From assembly GCA_022072175.1 (NCBI GenBank), contig JAJVIE010000002.1, forward strand, positions 36,448 through 100,447: DNA of 64,000 nucleotides. The letters run 5' to 3'. The notes beneath the pieces are model-generated. The model saw nothing but the letters and a program-made list of their open reading frames with translations. It had not been told where the DNA came from and made no database searches. Shown here in pieces: positions 40,528 to 48,134 of the stretch. The number at the start of each line of letters is the position of its first letter. Within the stretch, counting starts at the first letter, position 1. The stretch is from Candidatus Omnitrophota bacterium (GTDB taxonomy: Bacteria; Omnitrophota; Gorgyraeia; 2-02-FULL-51-18). Made by a program: the position numbers and the translations under genes.

Positions 40528-40689
40528 CTATAGGTCTAAAAGACCACCTTCGGTTGATATTTTGAGAATCAACGCACTGAAAAACTCTTTAATAATATTA
40601 ACAAAGTTCAAGGCACTTATCCCTAATAATAACACGCCTGTACATAATAATAAAATTGCAAATAGTTTTAAAATCAAATACTTATCCAT
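40528..40689 (-). CDS. Small one-pass membrane protein (53 aa)
   Basis: The frame starts MDKYLILKLFAILLLCTGVL with a hydrophobic segment at residues 5-25 and a second amphipathic stretch (LNFVNIIKEFFSALILKI). It begins right after the stop of the 146-residue gene (TAA then ATG) with AAAGGAT upstream, so translation is coupled. The function is unknown; short phage membrane peptides can affect membrane potential, lysis timing or exclusion. Confidence 0.5.
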   Translation of the reverse strand: MDKYLILKLFAILLLCTGVLLLGISALNFVNIIKEFFSALILKISTEGGLLDL

Positions 40690-41130
40690 TTATTTTGATC
40701 CTTTTTTCTTAAACACTTTAATGGGATTCTTAGAAACTAATAAAGGCTTTAATTCTTTAATTGTATCTTGATTAGCATTATTATTAAAGGCAGCTTCATT
40801 CTCGATTTCCGAGTATAAATTTTCAACAGCCCTCGCTCCATAACTAACTTTTCCCATCTTATCAATGAAAAATTCTTCTCCAATTACAACCTTATCTACA
40901 CTATTTCTTACTGATTCTATAAACTCTAATACTACTGGGAAAAAATGAAGGATAAATACTAAATTAAATTCTAAAAAGAGTCCTAATTTAGACTCTTCTT
41001 CTAATCTCGATACTCTAATAACGGCTAAATCCGTAGGATCCCTGCCTATGTACTGGAATTTACTTACTTCCTCGAAATCCATATTGAACTCATTGCTTAA
41101 CTCAAAAATCAATCTCTGTAAATCATCCAT
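40690..41130 (-). CDS. Hypothetical protein
   Basis: The 146-residue protein is mostly helical with a hydrophobic middle (LGLFLEFNLVFILHFFPVVLEFI, residues about 49-72), possibly one membrane-buried or core segment, and a basic end (VFKKKGSK). GAGGTTAC precedes the ATG. It follows the UvsW-like helicase gene on the same strand. No motif is recognised. Confidence 0.52.
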   Translation of the reverse strand: MDDLQRLIFELSNEFNMDFEEVSKFQYIGRDPTDLAVIRVSRLEEESKLGLFLEFNLVFILHFFPVVLEFIESVRNSVDKVVIGEEFFIDKMGKVSYGARAVENLYSEIENEAAFNNNANQDTIKELKPLLVSKNPIKVFKKKGSK

Positions 41131-41147
41131 AAGAGTAACCTCAATAT

Positions 41148-42611
41148 CTATTTTACTCTAAAAATCTCTGGTTTAAAAGTTTTTTCGTATATTTCTAATC
41201 TTTTTTCAAAATGTTTGCTTAAATAATTAGTATTTACAAAGTTAAAGTCGTGTACTATGGCCATCTCTTTGCCCTCAAACTTTCGGACAACCCTTCCTAA
41301 TGCTTGGACTACTACTATCTCACTTTTACCGCCTTGGCACATAATTAAATGATCTGTAGATCGTATATCAATTCCCTCTCCCAAAACACTCGATCCTATT
41401 AGAATAGATATTTTCTTGTCATTGAACTCTTGTATTTTCTTAGAAACGAATTCTTTTTTATCGTCTCCGGAAACAAATATATTAGAATAACCTTGTAAGT
41501 CTAAGAAATCACTTATGATTTTACCTGATTTATCCTTTTTATTGACTAAAATTAATACTTGTTCACCTAGTTTTATCGAGTTTATTATAGAGATTATTTG
41601 ATCTAGGATTTCCTGCCCTCCACAATAATTCATGTCATATTCTTTCTGGTATTGCTTCGAGGATCTGCCCCATAAATCATAAATTCTAAGTTCCATGGGA
41701 GTTAGAAACCCTTCTTGAATTGCTTTAAAAGGGGGGTAATGGTATAGTCGATTACTTAAGAACCCCCACATATCCAAAGTTCTTCCATCATTCCTTAAAA
41801 AGGTTCCTGAAAACCCAAATCTATAATAAATATGATTGATTTCGGGTAATAAGTTAGTAAAAGATTCCGATGCAGCATGATGAAATTCATCTATAAATAA
41901 AGCATCTATGTCCGATACTAAATGACTCAGCTCTCCTTTCTTTTGCAAGGAGGCCAAACTTTGAATAGTTATGATTCTTATGTCTTTCAGAGACTTCCCT
42001 TTTCGGACTTGGTCGGAATCTAGCATTTGTACTTTATTTACTCCGAAAATAGGAGCAAATTCTTGGTACAATTGTTCTAAAAGTCCCTTGGAAGGTACTA
42101 TAATCAAAGACTTAACACTTATTTCTTTAATCAAATAAAGCATTATTAAAGACTTCCCAGATCCCACACAAGACTCAAAAACCCCTCTTGAGGTTTCGAT
42201 TCCTTTTTCAATCATTTCTTTTTGATAATACCTTGGAGTATGAGGCTTGTTTTTAAAAGGAATTAAAATTGTATTTTTAGGTTTACTACGAGTGTCCTTG
42301 ATATTGATTTGTATGTTCAGGTTTTGCAGGAGATCTAAAACTAAATTAAGGTGTCCTGTAGGGAACGAGTTATCTTTAAACCAGCAAACTATCTCGCTTT
42401 TCTCTAATTCTTTTAATTGGAAAAGAGAGGAATTATAAAGTTTCTTATTACCAGTTCTTTTTGCGTAAGATAGTTTCCCTAAAAGAGCATTCTTTTCTGC
42501 TCCTATGTCGATTTTATAGGTTAATAAGGATTGAACTTTATTAAGAATATCATCGGGAGTATTTTCAGAGAAAATAGAAAAAGAATTTTCAATAGTCAAT
42601 ACAGGCTTCAT
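41148..42611 (-). CDS. UvsW-like SF2 DNA helicase
   Basis: The 487-residue protein has the superfamily 2 helicase motifs: YYQKEMI (Q-motif-like, 128-134), Walker A CVGSGKS (148-154), DEFHHA (241-246), GFSGTF, and motif VI VQALGRVVRK. An N-terminal domain of about 120 residues matches the DNA-binding part of T4 UvsW-type helicases. It should remodel recombination and replication forks and suits a recombination-dependent replication strategy with the RecA-like and SbcCD proteins. It is the first gene of the leftward block. Its promoter (TTGAAA, 16 bases, TAAAAT) lies 7 bases before the ATG, so the mRNA should be leaderless. Confidence 0.87.
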   Translation of the reverse strand: MKPVLTIENSFSIFSENTPDDILNKVQSLLTYKIDIGAEKNALLGKLSYAKRTGNKKLYNSSLFQLKELEKSEIVCWFKDNSFPTGHLNLVLDLLQNLNIQINIKDTRSKPKNTILIPFKNKPHTPRYYQKEMIEKGIETSRGVFESCVGSGKSLIMLYLIKEISVKSLIIVPSKGLLEQLYQEFAPIFGVNKVQMLDSDQVRKGKSLKDIRIITIQSLASLQKKGELSHLVSDIDALFIDEFHHAASESFTNLLPEINHIYYRFGFSGTFLRNDGRTLDMWGFLSNRLYHYPPFKAIQEGFLTPMELRIYDLWGRSSKQYQKEYDMNYCGGQEILDQIISIINSIKLGEQVLILVNKKDKSGKIISDFLDLQGYSNIFVSGDDKKEFVSKKIQEFNDKKISILIGSSVLGEGIDIRSTDHLIMCQGGKSEIVVVQALGRVVRKFEGKEMAIVHDFNFVNTNYLSKHFEKRLEIYEKTFKPEIFRVK

Positions 42612-42618
42612 TTATTCC

Positions 42619-42646
42619 ATTTTACCTTGTTTTCGTAAATTTTCAA
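42619..42646 (-). promoter_or_regulatory. Leftward sigma70-like promoter of the helicase/replication block
   Basis: On the minus strand TTGAAA (42641-42646) and TAAAAT (42619-42624) are 16 bases apart. The -10 is 7 bases from the helicase ATG. This is the first promoter of the whole leftward early/middle block. Confidence 0.6.
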
Positions 42647-42694
42647 GAAAAAAGCCTGTTCTAACTTCTTATTTCTTGTTGTTAAATACTAATT

Positions 42695-42715
42695 ATTAGT
42701 TATTTTGTAACTAAT
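42695..42715. repeat. Inverted repeat in the AT-rich part of the control region
   Basis: ATTAGTTA (42695-42702) and TAACTAAT (42708-42715) are perfect 8-base complements around TTTTG. It sits in a region of almost pure A+T between the two divergent promoters. Confidence 0.6.
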
Positions 42716-42896
42716 TATGAATTACTTATTATGTATTATTTATTAAAGTTGAATCTTTTATCGAATCCCTTTACTAATTATTCAACCTCATGTGAACTTC
42801 CCTGTAGTCTCTCTAACTACCCTAAAAAATAACCCCACTGGCTATTTAGCAACCCTCACAGCTAGATTCCGCTTAATTCCTCTTGTAGATTCCTTG

Positions 42897-42924
42897 TTGA
42901 CTCTTGTTATGACTATCTTACTAT
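42897..42924 (+). promoter_or_regulatory. Possible distal rightward promoter
   Basis: TTGACT (42897-42902) and TACTAT (42919-42924) are 16 bases apart. If used, it would add a leader of about 250 bases before the first plus-strand gene. Confidence 0.4.
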
Positions 42925-43078
42925 GAATCCCATACTCTGGCAGGGGGGCCCTTATAATGATGGGGGGAATTTCGGCTTCCGTTAAGAAGATTATAACACT
43001 TTTGTAAAAAAAGTAAAGGGGTATATAGTATTTATTTATAAAAATGTGAATTTTATTAGTTTCTATGTTTGTGGCAAT

Positions 43079-43112
43079 AAGTTCCGCCCGGAGAATCTAG
43101 TGAAAGTTCCGC
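43079..43112. repeat. Direct repeats AAGTTCCGC, 25 bases apart
   Basis: Identical 9-mers at 43079-43087 and 43104-43112 lie just upstream of the rightward -35 at 43120. The spacing and place suit binding of an activator or repressor dimer. Confidence 0.5.
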
Positions 43113-43119
43113 TTTTTTC

Positions 43120-43148
43120 TTGACTTTTCCTAAAATTTAGTTTAGTAT
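43120..43148 (+). promoter_or_regulatory. Rightward sigma70-like promoter of the endolysin operon
   Basis: TTGACT (43120-43125) and TAGTAT (43143-43148) have a 17-base spacer. A leader of about 20 bases follows with an AAGGAG ribosome site before the ATG at 43176. Confidence 0.65.
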
Positions 43149-43175
43149 GGAGATACTTATAACAAGGAGTTTAAA

Positions 43176-43397
43176 ATGAAAGTTTTAGAGTTTCCCCCTA
43201 AATTGCCAGAAGTCTTAACTAAGAAAACTCATAAAGTAACCTCGATATTTGTAGTAGATTTCCAGAAAAAAGAACTTTTATCCTACTGGGAGTTTCTAAA
43301 TTACGATACTGAGAATTACCCTACGGATAGGGAATGGGAGGATTTAATAACCGCCCCAGATTTATCCAATGTAGTCGTTATAAAATTCCCTAAATAA
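43176..43397 (+). CDS. Hypothetical protein, first gene of the rightward operon
   Basis: The 73-residue acidic protein has a mixed alpha/beta look (TSIFVVDFQKKELLSYWEFL; NVVVIKFPK) and no known motif. AAGGAG before the ATG and a promoter 30 bases upstream support it strongly as a real gene. Because it is expressed from its own promoter at the edge of the control region it could be an early or regulatory protein, but nothing in the sequence shows DNA binding. Confidence 0.6.
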   Translation: MKVLEFPPKLPEVLTKKTHKVTSIFVVDFQKKELLSYWEFLNYDTENYPTDREWEDLITAPDLSNVVVIKFPK

Positions 43398-43412
43398 CAA
43401 GGAGATTTTAAC

Positions 43413-43619
43413 ATGGTCTCTCAAACTGATAAAATTCATTTAATAACCTTGAAAATGAGGCATTCAGGTATAGAACCTAGTTTTATACAAGCTGTTGAGT
43501 CTGTAGCAGGAAGATTTCATGAAATAGATCAACTGTTGTATTCATGGGAATGTGAGGTTGATAAAGAAGCGAGAATGGAGATTCTCGATAATATAGACAG
43601 GTTATTAGAAAATACATAG
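43413..43619 (+). CDS. Small helical hypothetical protein
   Basis: The 68-residue acidic protein is predicted mostly helical (PSFIQAVESVAGRFHEIDQLLY; ARMEILDNIDRLLEN). AAGGAGA before the ATG and a 15-base gap to the preceding gene support it. No family is recognised. Confidence 0.55.
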   Translation: MVSQTDKIHLITLKMRHSGIEPSFIQAVESVAGRFHEIDQLLYSWECEVDKEARMEILDNIDRLLENT

Positions 43620-43637
43620 TTTACAAGGGAGGATTTT

Positions 43638-44045
43638 ATGCCTAAATTTTCACAAAGTTCACTAGATAGGCTAAGAACTTGTGACAAAAGACTTCAAAGA
43701 GTATTTGAAGAAGTTATTAAGCATTGGGATTGTACTATTATTGAAGGTCATAGAGACGAAGCTACTCAAAATGAATACTTTAGGACAGGTAAATCTAAAC
43801 TCCAATGGCCCCAAGGTAAGCATAATAAAACACCTTCGCTTGCTGTTGACGTAGTTCCTTACCATGCAAAAGCCCCCCATATACGTTGGGAAGATAAAGA
43901 AGGATTTGCTTACTTTGCAGGGTTTGTTATGGGCATAGCTTCTCAGATGGGAATTAAACTTAGATGGGGTGGTGATTGGGATGGTGACCGAGATACAAAG
44001 AATCAATCATTTGTCGATATGCCTCATTTTGAATTAATGGACTAA
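43638..44045 (+). CDS. Endolysin: M15-family L-alanyl-D-glutamate peptidase (T5 Lys-like)
   Basis: The 135-residue protein is a single-domain zinc peptidase. The metal-site pattern is KHNKTPSLAVDVVPY (His-62, Asp-71) and VDMPHFEL (His-130), with IIEGHRDEATQNEYF upstream as in phage M15 endolysins. It cuts the L-Ala-D-Glu bond of the peptidoglycan stem peptide of Gram-negative cells at the end of infection. There is no signal peptide, so export depends on a holin. AGGGAGGA precedes the ATG. Its place in the control-region operon, on the strand opposite the holin-like gene at 44.9 kb, is unusual. Confidence 0.88.
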   Translation: MPKFSQSSLDRLRTCDKRLQRVFEEVIKHWDCTIIEGHRDEATQNEYFRTGKSKLQWPQGKHNKTPSLAVDVVPYHAKAPHIRWEDKEGFAYFAGFVMGIASQMGIKLRWGGDWDGDRDTKNQSFVDMPHFELMD

Positions 44046-44049
44046 TACT

Positions 44050-44298
44050 ATGTATTATATTAAAAAATTTTTAAATAACATAAAGAATTTCTTTTATTGG
44101 AGGTGGAAGCTCTGTAATGACTACGACTATGATTATTCCTCAATTTATTACATTCTCAATTTAAAATTAAATAAAATGCATAAGAAAATGACCAAAGATG
44201 ATTGGGGGCGACCTGCAAAAGCTAGGGAAATGGTTGATTTAAAAGTATGTGCCCATCTTGCAAAAGAACTTTTGAAGGACACTTCAAAATTCAAATAG
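44050..44298 (+). CDS. Hypothetical protein, Tyr-rich and basic
   Basis: The 82-residue protein has a basic Phe/Tyr-rich N-terminus (IKKFLNNIKNFFYWRWKL), a Tyr/Asp run, and a C-terminal helix (AREMVDLKVCAHLAKELLKD). The ATG is 4 bases after the endolysin stop and has no clear ribosome site, so translation is probably coupled. Small proteins with this organisation are seen next to phage lysis genes, but I cannot name the family. Confidence 0.5.
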   Translation: MYYIKKFLNNIKNFFYWRWKLCNDYDYDYSSIYYILNLKLNKMHKKMTKDDWGRPAKAREMVDLKVCAHLAKELLKDTSKFK

Positions 44299-44313
44299 AG
44301 AGGTGATAATATC

Positions 44314-44871
44314 ATGCCTAAATTAGAAAGTATTGAGATAATGATTGATTTAGAGACTTTGGGAACATCCAACAAAGCCCCTGTAGTATCAATTGGATGT
44401 GTTGCTTTTGATGGCAAGGTTGTATATGACCAATTATACCTCACTTTAAACTTAAAAGAACAAATTGATACCCAGAAACGATTAGTTGATGCTGATACTT
44501 TACAATGGTGGTTCAGTCAGTCGAACGATGCCAGGGCGGTTTTTAAGGAAAATAAGAGGGGGGTAGTTGAAAGCCTTACTGAATTAACTCAATTTATAAC
44601 CAAATTAGAGGCCAAGGAAGTTTATGTTTGGGGAAATGGGTCAAATTTCGATATCACGATTTTAGAATCGCTTTATAAAGACTTTGAAATTAAAGTTCCT
44701 TGGAAGTATGGGAAAATAATGGACTTAAGAACCATTAGGAGATTTTTAGGGGGTAATGAGAAAATTAAGGTCGAGGGGGTGAAACACAACGCTCTTGCTG
44801 ATGCCTTGGCTCAAGCTAAATACTTACAAAAATGGATATCTGATTTTAGGGAATTGAAAAAGAAGGCGTGA
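44314..44871 (+). CDS. DEDD-type 3'-5' exonuclease
   Basis: The 185-residue protein has the exonuclease motifs MIDLETLGT (Asp-12, Glu-14), WGNGSNFDITIL (Asp-113) and KHNALADALAQA (His-158, Asp-163), the DEDDh pattern of the RNase T/DnaQ fold. It probably degrades single-stranded DNA or RNA from the 3' end, for example in recombination or mRNA turnover (T4 DexA is comparable). AGAGAGGTGATA precedes the ATG. It is the last gene of the rightward operon and ends in a shared terminator. Confidence 0.85.
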   Translation: MPKLESIEIMIDLETLGTSNKAPVVSIGCVAFDGKVVYDQLYLTLNLKEQIDTQKRLVDADTLQWWFSQSNDARAVFKENKRGVVESLTELTQFITKLEAKEVYVWGNGSNFDITILESLYKDFEIKVPWKYGKIMDLRTIRRFLGGNEKIKVEGVKHNALADALAQAKYLQKWISDFRELKKKA

Positions 44872-44893
44872 TTTAAGAACCACGCCTTAAGTC
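44863..44893. terminator. Terminator between convergent exonuclease and holin-like genes
   Basis: AAGGCGTG (44863-44870) and CACGCCTT (44881-44888) form a perfect 8-bp stem with a 10-base loop. On the minus strand it is followed by CTTTTTC, and on the plus strand by a weaker T-rich run, so it can stop transcripts from both sides. The stem overlaps the last codons of the exonuclease gene. Confidence 0.78.
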
Positions 44894-45124
44894 TTATTTG
44901 TCTTCTTTTTCGTTATTCAATTCAACCTTACTGGTCTTAAAAGAAACTCTACGGCCTAAATAAAGGGCTAAACAGCTAAAAAATAGCTCGTTTGCTGCAC
45001 TTGTACTTTTAACTATAGAGGTGGCTTCTAAGCATATTAAAATTGAAAAAATGGCAAACGCTATAGTAGCGAAGGTAAGCGTTACGCTCCCTTCGCCTGT
45101 CTTAGGATCCTTAAACCATTCCAT
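44894..45124 (-). CDS. Holin-like small membrane protein
   Basis: The 76-residue protein has two predicted membrane segments (about 14-35, VTLTFATIAFAIFSILICLEA, and 44-56, ELFFSCLALYLG) and a charged, Glu/Lys-rich C-terminus. This is the design of class II or related holins, which release endolysin at a set time. It follows the tail-fibre gene by 10 bases with AAGGAG before the ATG, so it would be expressed late, which fits lysis timing. Evidence is topology and place only. Confidence 0.55.
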   Translation of the reverse strand: MEWFKDPKTGEGSVTLTFATIAFAIFSILICLEATSIVKSTSAANELFFSCLALYLGRRVSFKTSKVELNNEKEDK

Positions 45125-45134
45125 AAACTACTCC

Positions 45135-47621
45135 TTATGCATTCTCTAGTGCTGTAACTCTCGCTATTAAATCTTGTATTTGTGTATCTTTTTGTTCAAT
45201 AATTGTGTTTAATTCTTGTACTGATTTTATTAAAGGAGCTATAAATTCATCATAATTCATGGACATAGCATCTTGACCTATACCATCAAAACTATGATGT
45301 TGAAATCCCCCAAAATCTACTCCTGTATTAGTTATTATATCTTTAATTTCTTGAGCAATAACACCATGATGATATCTAACTCTTTTTTTAGAACCATCTT
45401 TAATTACATTAACTAATTTTACACCTTCTTCCCAGGCAGATATAGTATCGTTATAATTCTGTAATTGTAGATTATAACCATCTAATTCTTCTTGAGTAGC
45501 ATTTTCTTCAGGCGGTGTAGGTCTCTGTATTTGAGGAGGTTGGGGTATGTAATCTTCCCTCTTATCCCAAATATAATCAACAGGTCTTACTGCCTTTATA
45601 AAATCTAATCCAAGAACGGTATCTCTTATATCGGTTTTATCTCTAATATCGGAAGGAGTAAATGAAGTAGCATAAACATCCCTATCACCAAATCGTACCT
45701 GATAATTTCCAGTAAAACCTCCGACTACATGTGCCCCAATTGCAACACAATTCTCATACGTATTTATAACAGTATTAAATCCTAATGCGGTATTATCGCT
45801 TTTTCCATTTTGTAAATATAAAGATACTTGTCCGACTGCAGTATTATTTTCTCCAGTAGTTTCATTATATAGAGATGACCTACCTACAGCAGTATTTGAA
45901 TTTCCTGTGGTTAACGATATTAACGCATCGTTACCAACGGCAGTACAACCAGTACTAGATGTAGCTGCTTTCATTGCGTTGTAACCTAAAGCAGTTAAAT
46001 TACTGCTTGTACAAACTAACAAAGCATCTCTACCTACCGCAGTATTACCACTACCAGGAACACCACTAGCCATAGCATTATAACCTATAGCTGTGTTATT
46101 ATTTCCTGTAGTATTAGAAGATAAAGCATTTGTACCTAAAGCGACGTTAGCACTTCCTGAAGTATTTGCATCTAATGATGCATATCCTACCGCAGTATTA
46201 CCCGTTGCAGTATTAACTAATAAAGCATCGGAACCGACAGCTGTGTTCTGCGTACCACTAACATTGCTTCCTAATGCACTTTTACCTATGGCAGTATTAT
46301 CTGTTCCAGAAGTATTGGAGTCTAAAGACTCAAATCCTACAGCAGTGTTATAACTAGAAGTATTAACGGCCAACGCACTAGAACCTACAGCAGTTACACC
46401 AATAACAGTTGATCCTGTTGTGTTTGCATTATATCCTATACATACGTTATTTGAACCTGTAGTCAAAGCATCTCCAGCATTATGTCCAATAGCGACATTA
46501 TGTGAACCACTTGTATTTACTAATAAAGCATTTGTTCCTACAGCGGTATTACTTACACCTGTATTACTTAATGATGATAAAGAGGAATGACCTATGGCAG
46601 TATTATTACTATGTGTTGTAACTCCCCTAAGAGCTAAATACCCTAGAGCTGCGTTACCTGTACCTGTAGTATTAGAAGCTAAAGAACCAGAACCTACAGC
46701 AGTATTTTCTGCAGCAGTATTGTTTAGTAGTGCTTGTCTTCCAACTGCAGTATTATGATTAGAACTTACAACTAAACTTAAAGCATCTCTACCGATTGCA
46801 GTATTACTTGCTGCAGTGGTTTGAGCAGTTAATGCTCCTAATCCTACAGCGACAGATTCACTTCCTGTAGTATTAGAATCTAATGCATCTGCACCAATTG
46901 CAATGTTAGTAGATATTGACCCACCACCCAAGCATCTAAAAGCAACAACTGTTAACAATCCTGCATCAGTAAGTGTGGCATTAGAATTTTGAATTGCTTT
47001 TCCTGTAGTTCCGTCGAATCTAGCAAGAGCATCATCAGTAGCGGAAGCTGGGCCAGTAACATCTCCCGATGCTGAACTAGCACTAATAAATTGTACTATA
47101 TTAGAATTTTCTACATTCTGAATCGTTCCCCCGACATTTTCCATTATAATATAACCGATTGGCAATTTTCCCAATTCCAAAGCTGGGAAATTAGAAGGGT
47201 CGGCGGCTAACGCCTTAGACGCTGCTTCTGTTCCAGTTACTACGCTTAAATCTCCATTTATATCAATAGAAACTAAAACAGCTATAAAATTACCCGATGA
47301 GACGGTTAACGTTCCGTTTGCACCAGGAGTAACTGTAATCGTACCTCCAGAAGTACTTGGGAATTCTATTGTCCCACTTGTAAATTCAACTAATTGACCT
47401 CCTATAGGGGCCAAAGTTTTACTCAATTCCGTATCTGAATTTTGAGTAACCCCACTTCCAACATTTAGAATTAAATCAATAGGATCTGATTCCCTTAGTT
47501 CTAAGACTGGGGTAATTTCTACATTTAATTCTGGTAGAATTTGTTTTAAAGTTGGTTTATCTTCCTTAGATAACCTAGGAAGACTAGAACGGTGTTCCGT
47601 TTGCCTTGAATCAAAAGTCAT
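45135..47621 (-). CDS. Tail fibre/spike with about two dozen YadA-like head repeats and S74 autochaperone
   Basis: The 828-residue protein has an N-terminal attachment region (1-235), then about 24 repeats of 14-17 residues of the type NTAxGxxALxxNTTG (residues about 239-637). This is the trimeric beta-roll motif seen in YadA/Hia head domains. Then TSFTPSDIRDKTDIRDTVLGLDFIKAV begins an S74 intramolecular chaperone, with the expected self-cleavage at the Ser of PSDIRDK, and a C-terminal coiled coil (IIEQKDTQIQDLIARVTALEN). The chaperone drives trimerisation and is cut off. The repeat region probably forms a stiff rod for host-surface binding. AAGGAG precedes the ATG. Confidence 0.9.
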   Translation of the reverse strand: MTFDSRQTEHRSSLPRLSKEDKPTLKQILPELNVEITPVLELRESDPIDLILNVGSGVTQNSDTELSKTLAPIGGQLVEFTSGTIEFPSTSGGTITVTPGANGTLTVSSGNFIAVLVSIDINGDLSVVTGTEAASKALAADPSNFPALELGKLPIGYIIMENVGGTIQNVENSNIVQFISASSASGDVTGPASATDDALARFDGTTGKAIQNSNATLTDAGLLTVVAFRCLGGGSISTNIAIGADALDSNTTGSESVAVGLGALTAQTTAASNTAIGRDALSLVVSSNHNTAVGRQALLNNTAAENTAVGSGSLASNTTGTGNAALGYLALRGVTTHSNNTAIGHSSLSSLSNTGVSNTAVGTNALLVNTSGSHNVAIGHNAGDALTTGSNNVCIGYNANTTGSTVIGVTAVGSSALAVNTSSYNTAVGFESLDSNTSGTDNTAIGKSALGSNVSGTQNTAVGSDALLVNTATGNTAVGYASLDANTSGSANVALGTNALSSNTTGNNNTAIGYNAMASGVPGSGNTAVGRDALLVCTSSNLTALGYNAMKAATSSTGCTAVGNDALISLTTGNSNTAVGRSSLYNETTGENNTAVGQVSLYLQNGKSDNTALGFNTVINTYENCVAIGAHVVGGFTGNYQVRFGDRDVYATSFTPSDIRDKTDIRDTVLGLDFIKAVRPVDYIWDKREDYIPQPPQIQRPTPPEENATQEELDGYNLQLQNYNDTISAWEEGVKLVNVIKDGSKKRVRYHHGVIAQEIKDIITNTGVDFGGFQHHSFDGIGQDAMSMNYDEFIAPLIKSVQELNTIIEQKDTQIQDLIARVTALENA
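45710..46907 (-). repeat. DNA repeats encoding the YadA-like roll of the tail fibre
   Basis: This stretch consists of about 24 imperfect 42-51-bp units (core plus-strand text GTATTACCTACAGCAGTATT and variants). Repeat-to-repeat recombination could change fibre length in frame. Confidence 0.8.
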
Positions 47622-47643
47622 TTTAAAAACTCCTTAAGTTAAG

Positions 47644-47686
47644 GCGACACTTGCTGATTTTAAGTAAGAAAAAGCGAATGTGTCGC
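47644..47686. repeat. Hairpin in the tail-fibre mRNA leader
   Basis: GCGACAC (47644-47650) pairs with GTGTCGC (47680-47686). It lies between the late-type promoter at 47700 and the ribosome site of the fibre gene and could affect mRNA stability. Confidence 0.5.
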
Positions 47687-47699
47687 TGTGTTTATGATT

Positions 47700-47711
47700 A
47701 AATTATATCGA
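47700..47711 (-). promoter_or_regulatory. Late-type promoter element before the repeat-rich tail fibre
   Basis: The minus strand reads TCGATATAATTT, with the hexamer at 47702-47707. One base differs from the best copies (C for T). It starts the fibre plus holin-like unit. Confidence 0.65.
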
Positions 47712-47716
47712 AAAGG

Positions 47717-48076
47717 TTATTCGTCTCTATCAATCCTGAATCTTATTATATCCTCGGGGTATAAATCAAAAACAAAGTTTATTTGGGTTCGAGTTGGGCC
47801 AGCTCCTACGAAATTATAAGACTCCCCGTCATCTAAAATTTGGCCATTTAAATAAATGAATAATTCTTGTCCTGTATAAGAACCTGAGTTAGGTAAAGTG
47901 ATACTACTAGAAGCGGTGAATATTGGATCTCCATTAGAATCTGTTCCGTTAGTTTGCAATTCACCAGCTCCGGGGGAAGTCGTAACAATGACCAAGGATT
48001 CATCATAAATAGTAGGTAAAGAAGCGGAGTCAACTCCCCTCAATTGTCCATTTATAATTTGCATGAATCTAGGCAT
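47717..48076 (-). CDS. Small tail/fibre-associated structural protein
   Basis: The 119-residue protein shares two pieces with its neighbours. Its N-terminus FMQIINGQLRGVDSAS resembles LARLLNGAVRGVDLTTNS of the 675-residue fibre protein. Its segment LFIYLNGQILDDGESYNFVG...DLYPEDIIRFRIDRD resembles a stretch at about residues 565-612 of the 853-residue fibre. It is probably a beta-sandwich adaptor or collar part of the fibre complex. AAAGGAAT precedes the ATG. The actual role is not established by sequence. Confidence 0.6.
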   Translation of the reverse strand: MPRFMQIINGQLRGVDSASLPTIYDESLVIVTTSPGAGELQTNGTDSNGDPIFTASSSITLPNSGSYTGQELFIYLNGQILDDGESYNFVGAGPTRTQINFVFDLYPEDIIRFRIDRDE

Positions 48077-48084
48077 AAAATTCC

Positions 48085-48124
48085 TTTAAAAAAACCCCCC
48101 TTAAAATATATCTAAGGGAGGTTT
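48085..48124 (-). terminator. Rho-independent terminator after the 675-residue fibre gene
   Basis: On the minus strand AAACCTCCCTTA and TAAGGGGGGTTT (48113-48124 and 48092-48103) form a 12-bp stem with one mismatch, followed by a run of Ts. It lies about 10 bases past the stop codon and splits the fibre cluster. Confidence 0.85.
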
Positions 48125-48134
48125 AAAAGTTTAA

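Larger units (their letters stand above)
42612..43175. promoter_or_regulatory. Divergent control region, 564 bases without genes
   Basis: This is the only long non-coding stretch in the window. It separates the leftward replication block from the rightward endolysin operon. It holds the leftward promoter (42619-42646), a very AT-rich part (about 42680-42745) with the inverted repeat ATTAGTTA/TAACTAAT (42695-42715), a possible rightward promoter at 42897-42924, G-rich runs near 42942 and 42962, two direct repeats AAGTTCCGC (43079 and 43104) and the rightward promoter at 43120-43148. An origin of replication or regulator-binding region would fit here, but no known origin motif was recognised. 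Confidence 0.6.

Noticed and set aside
42953..42958. TATAAT on the plus strand in the control region
   Set aside because: No acceptable -35 at 16-18 bases upstream and no extended TG; chance is likely in such AT-rich DNA.
46093..46353. Open frame on the plus strand across the fibre repeats
   Set aside because: It is the antisense shadow of the repeat-rich fibre gene, with no ribosome site or promoter.
45710..46907. Regular repeats that look at first like a CRISPR array
   Set aside because: The units are in frame, imperfect throughout and translate to NTAxGxxAL repeats of a fibre; there are no conserved repeat/variable spacer blocks and no cas1/cas2.
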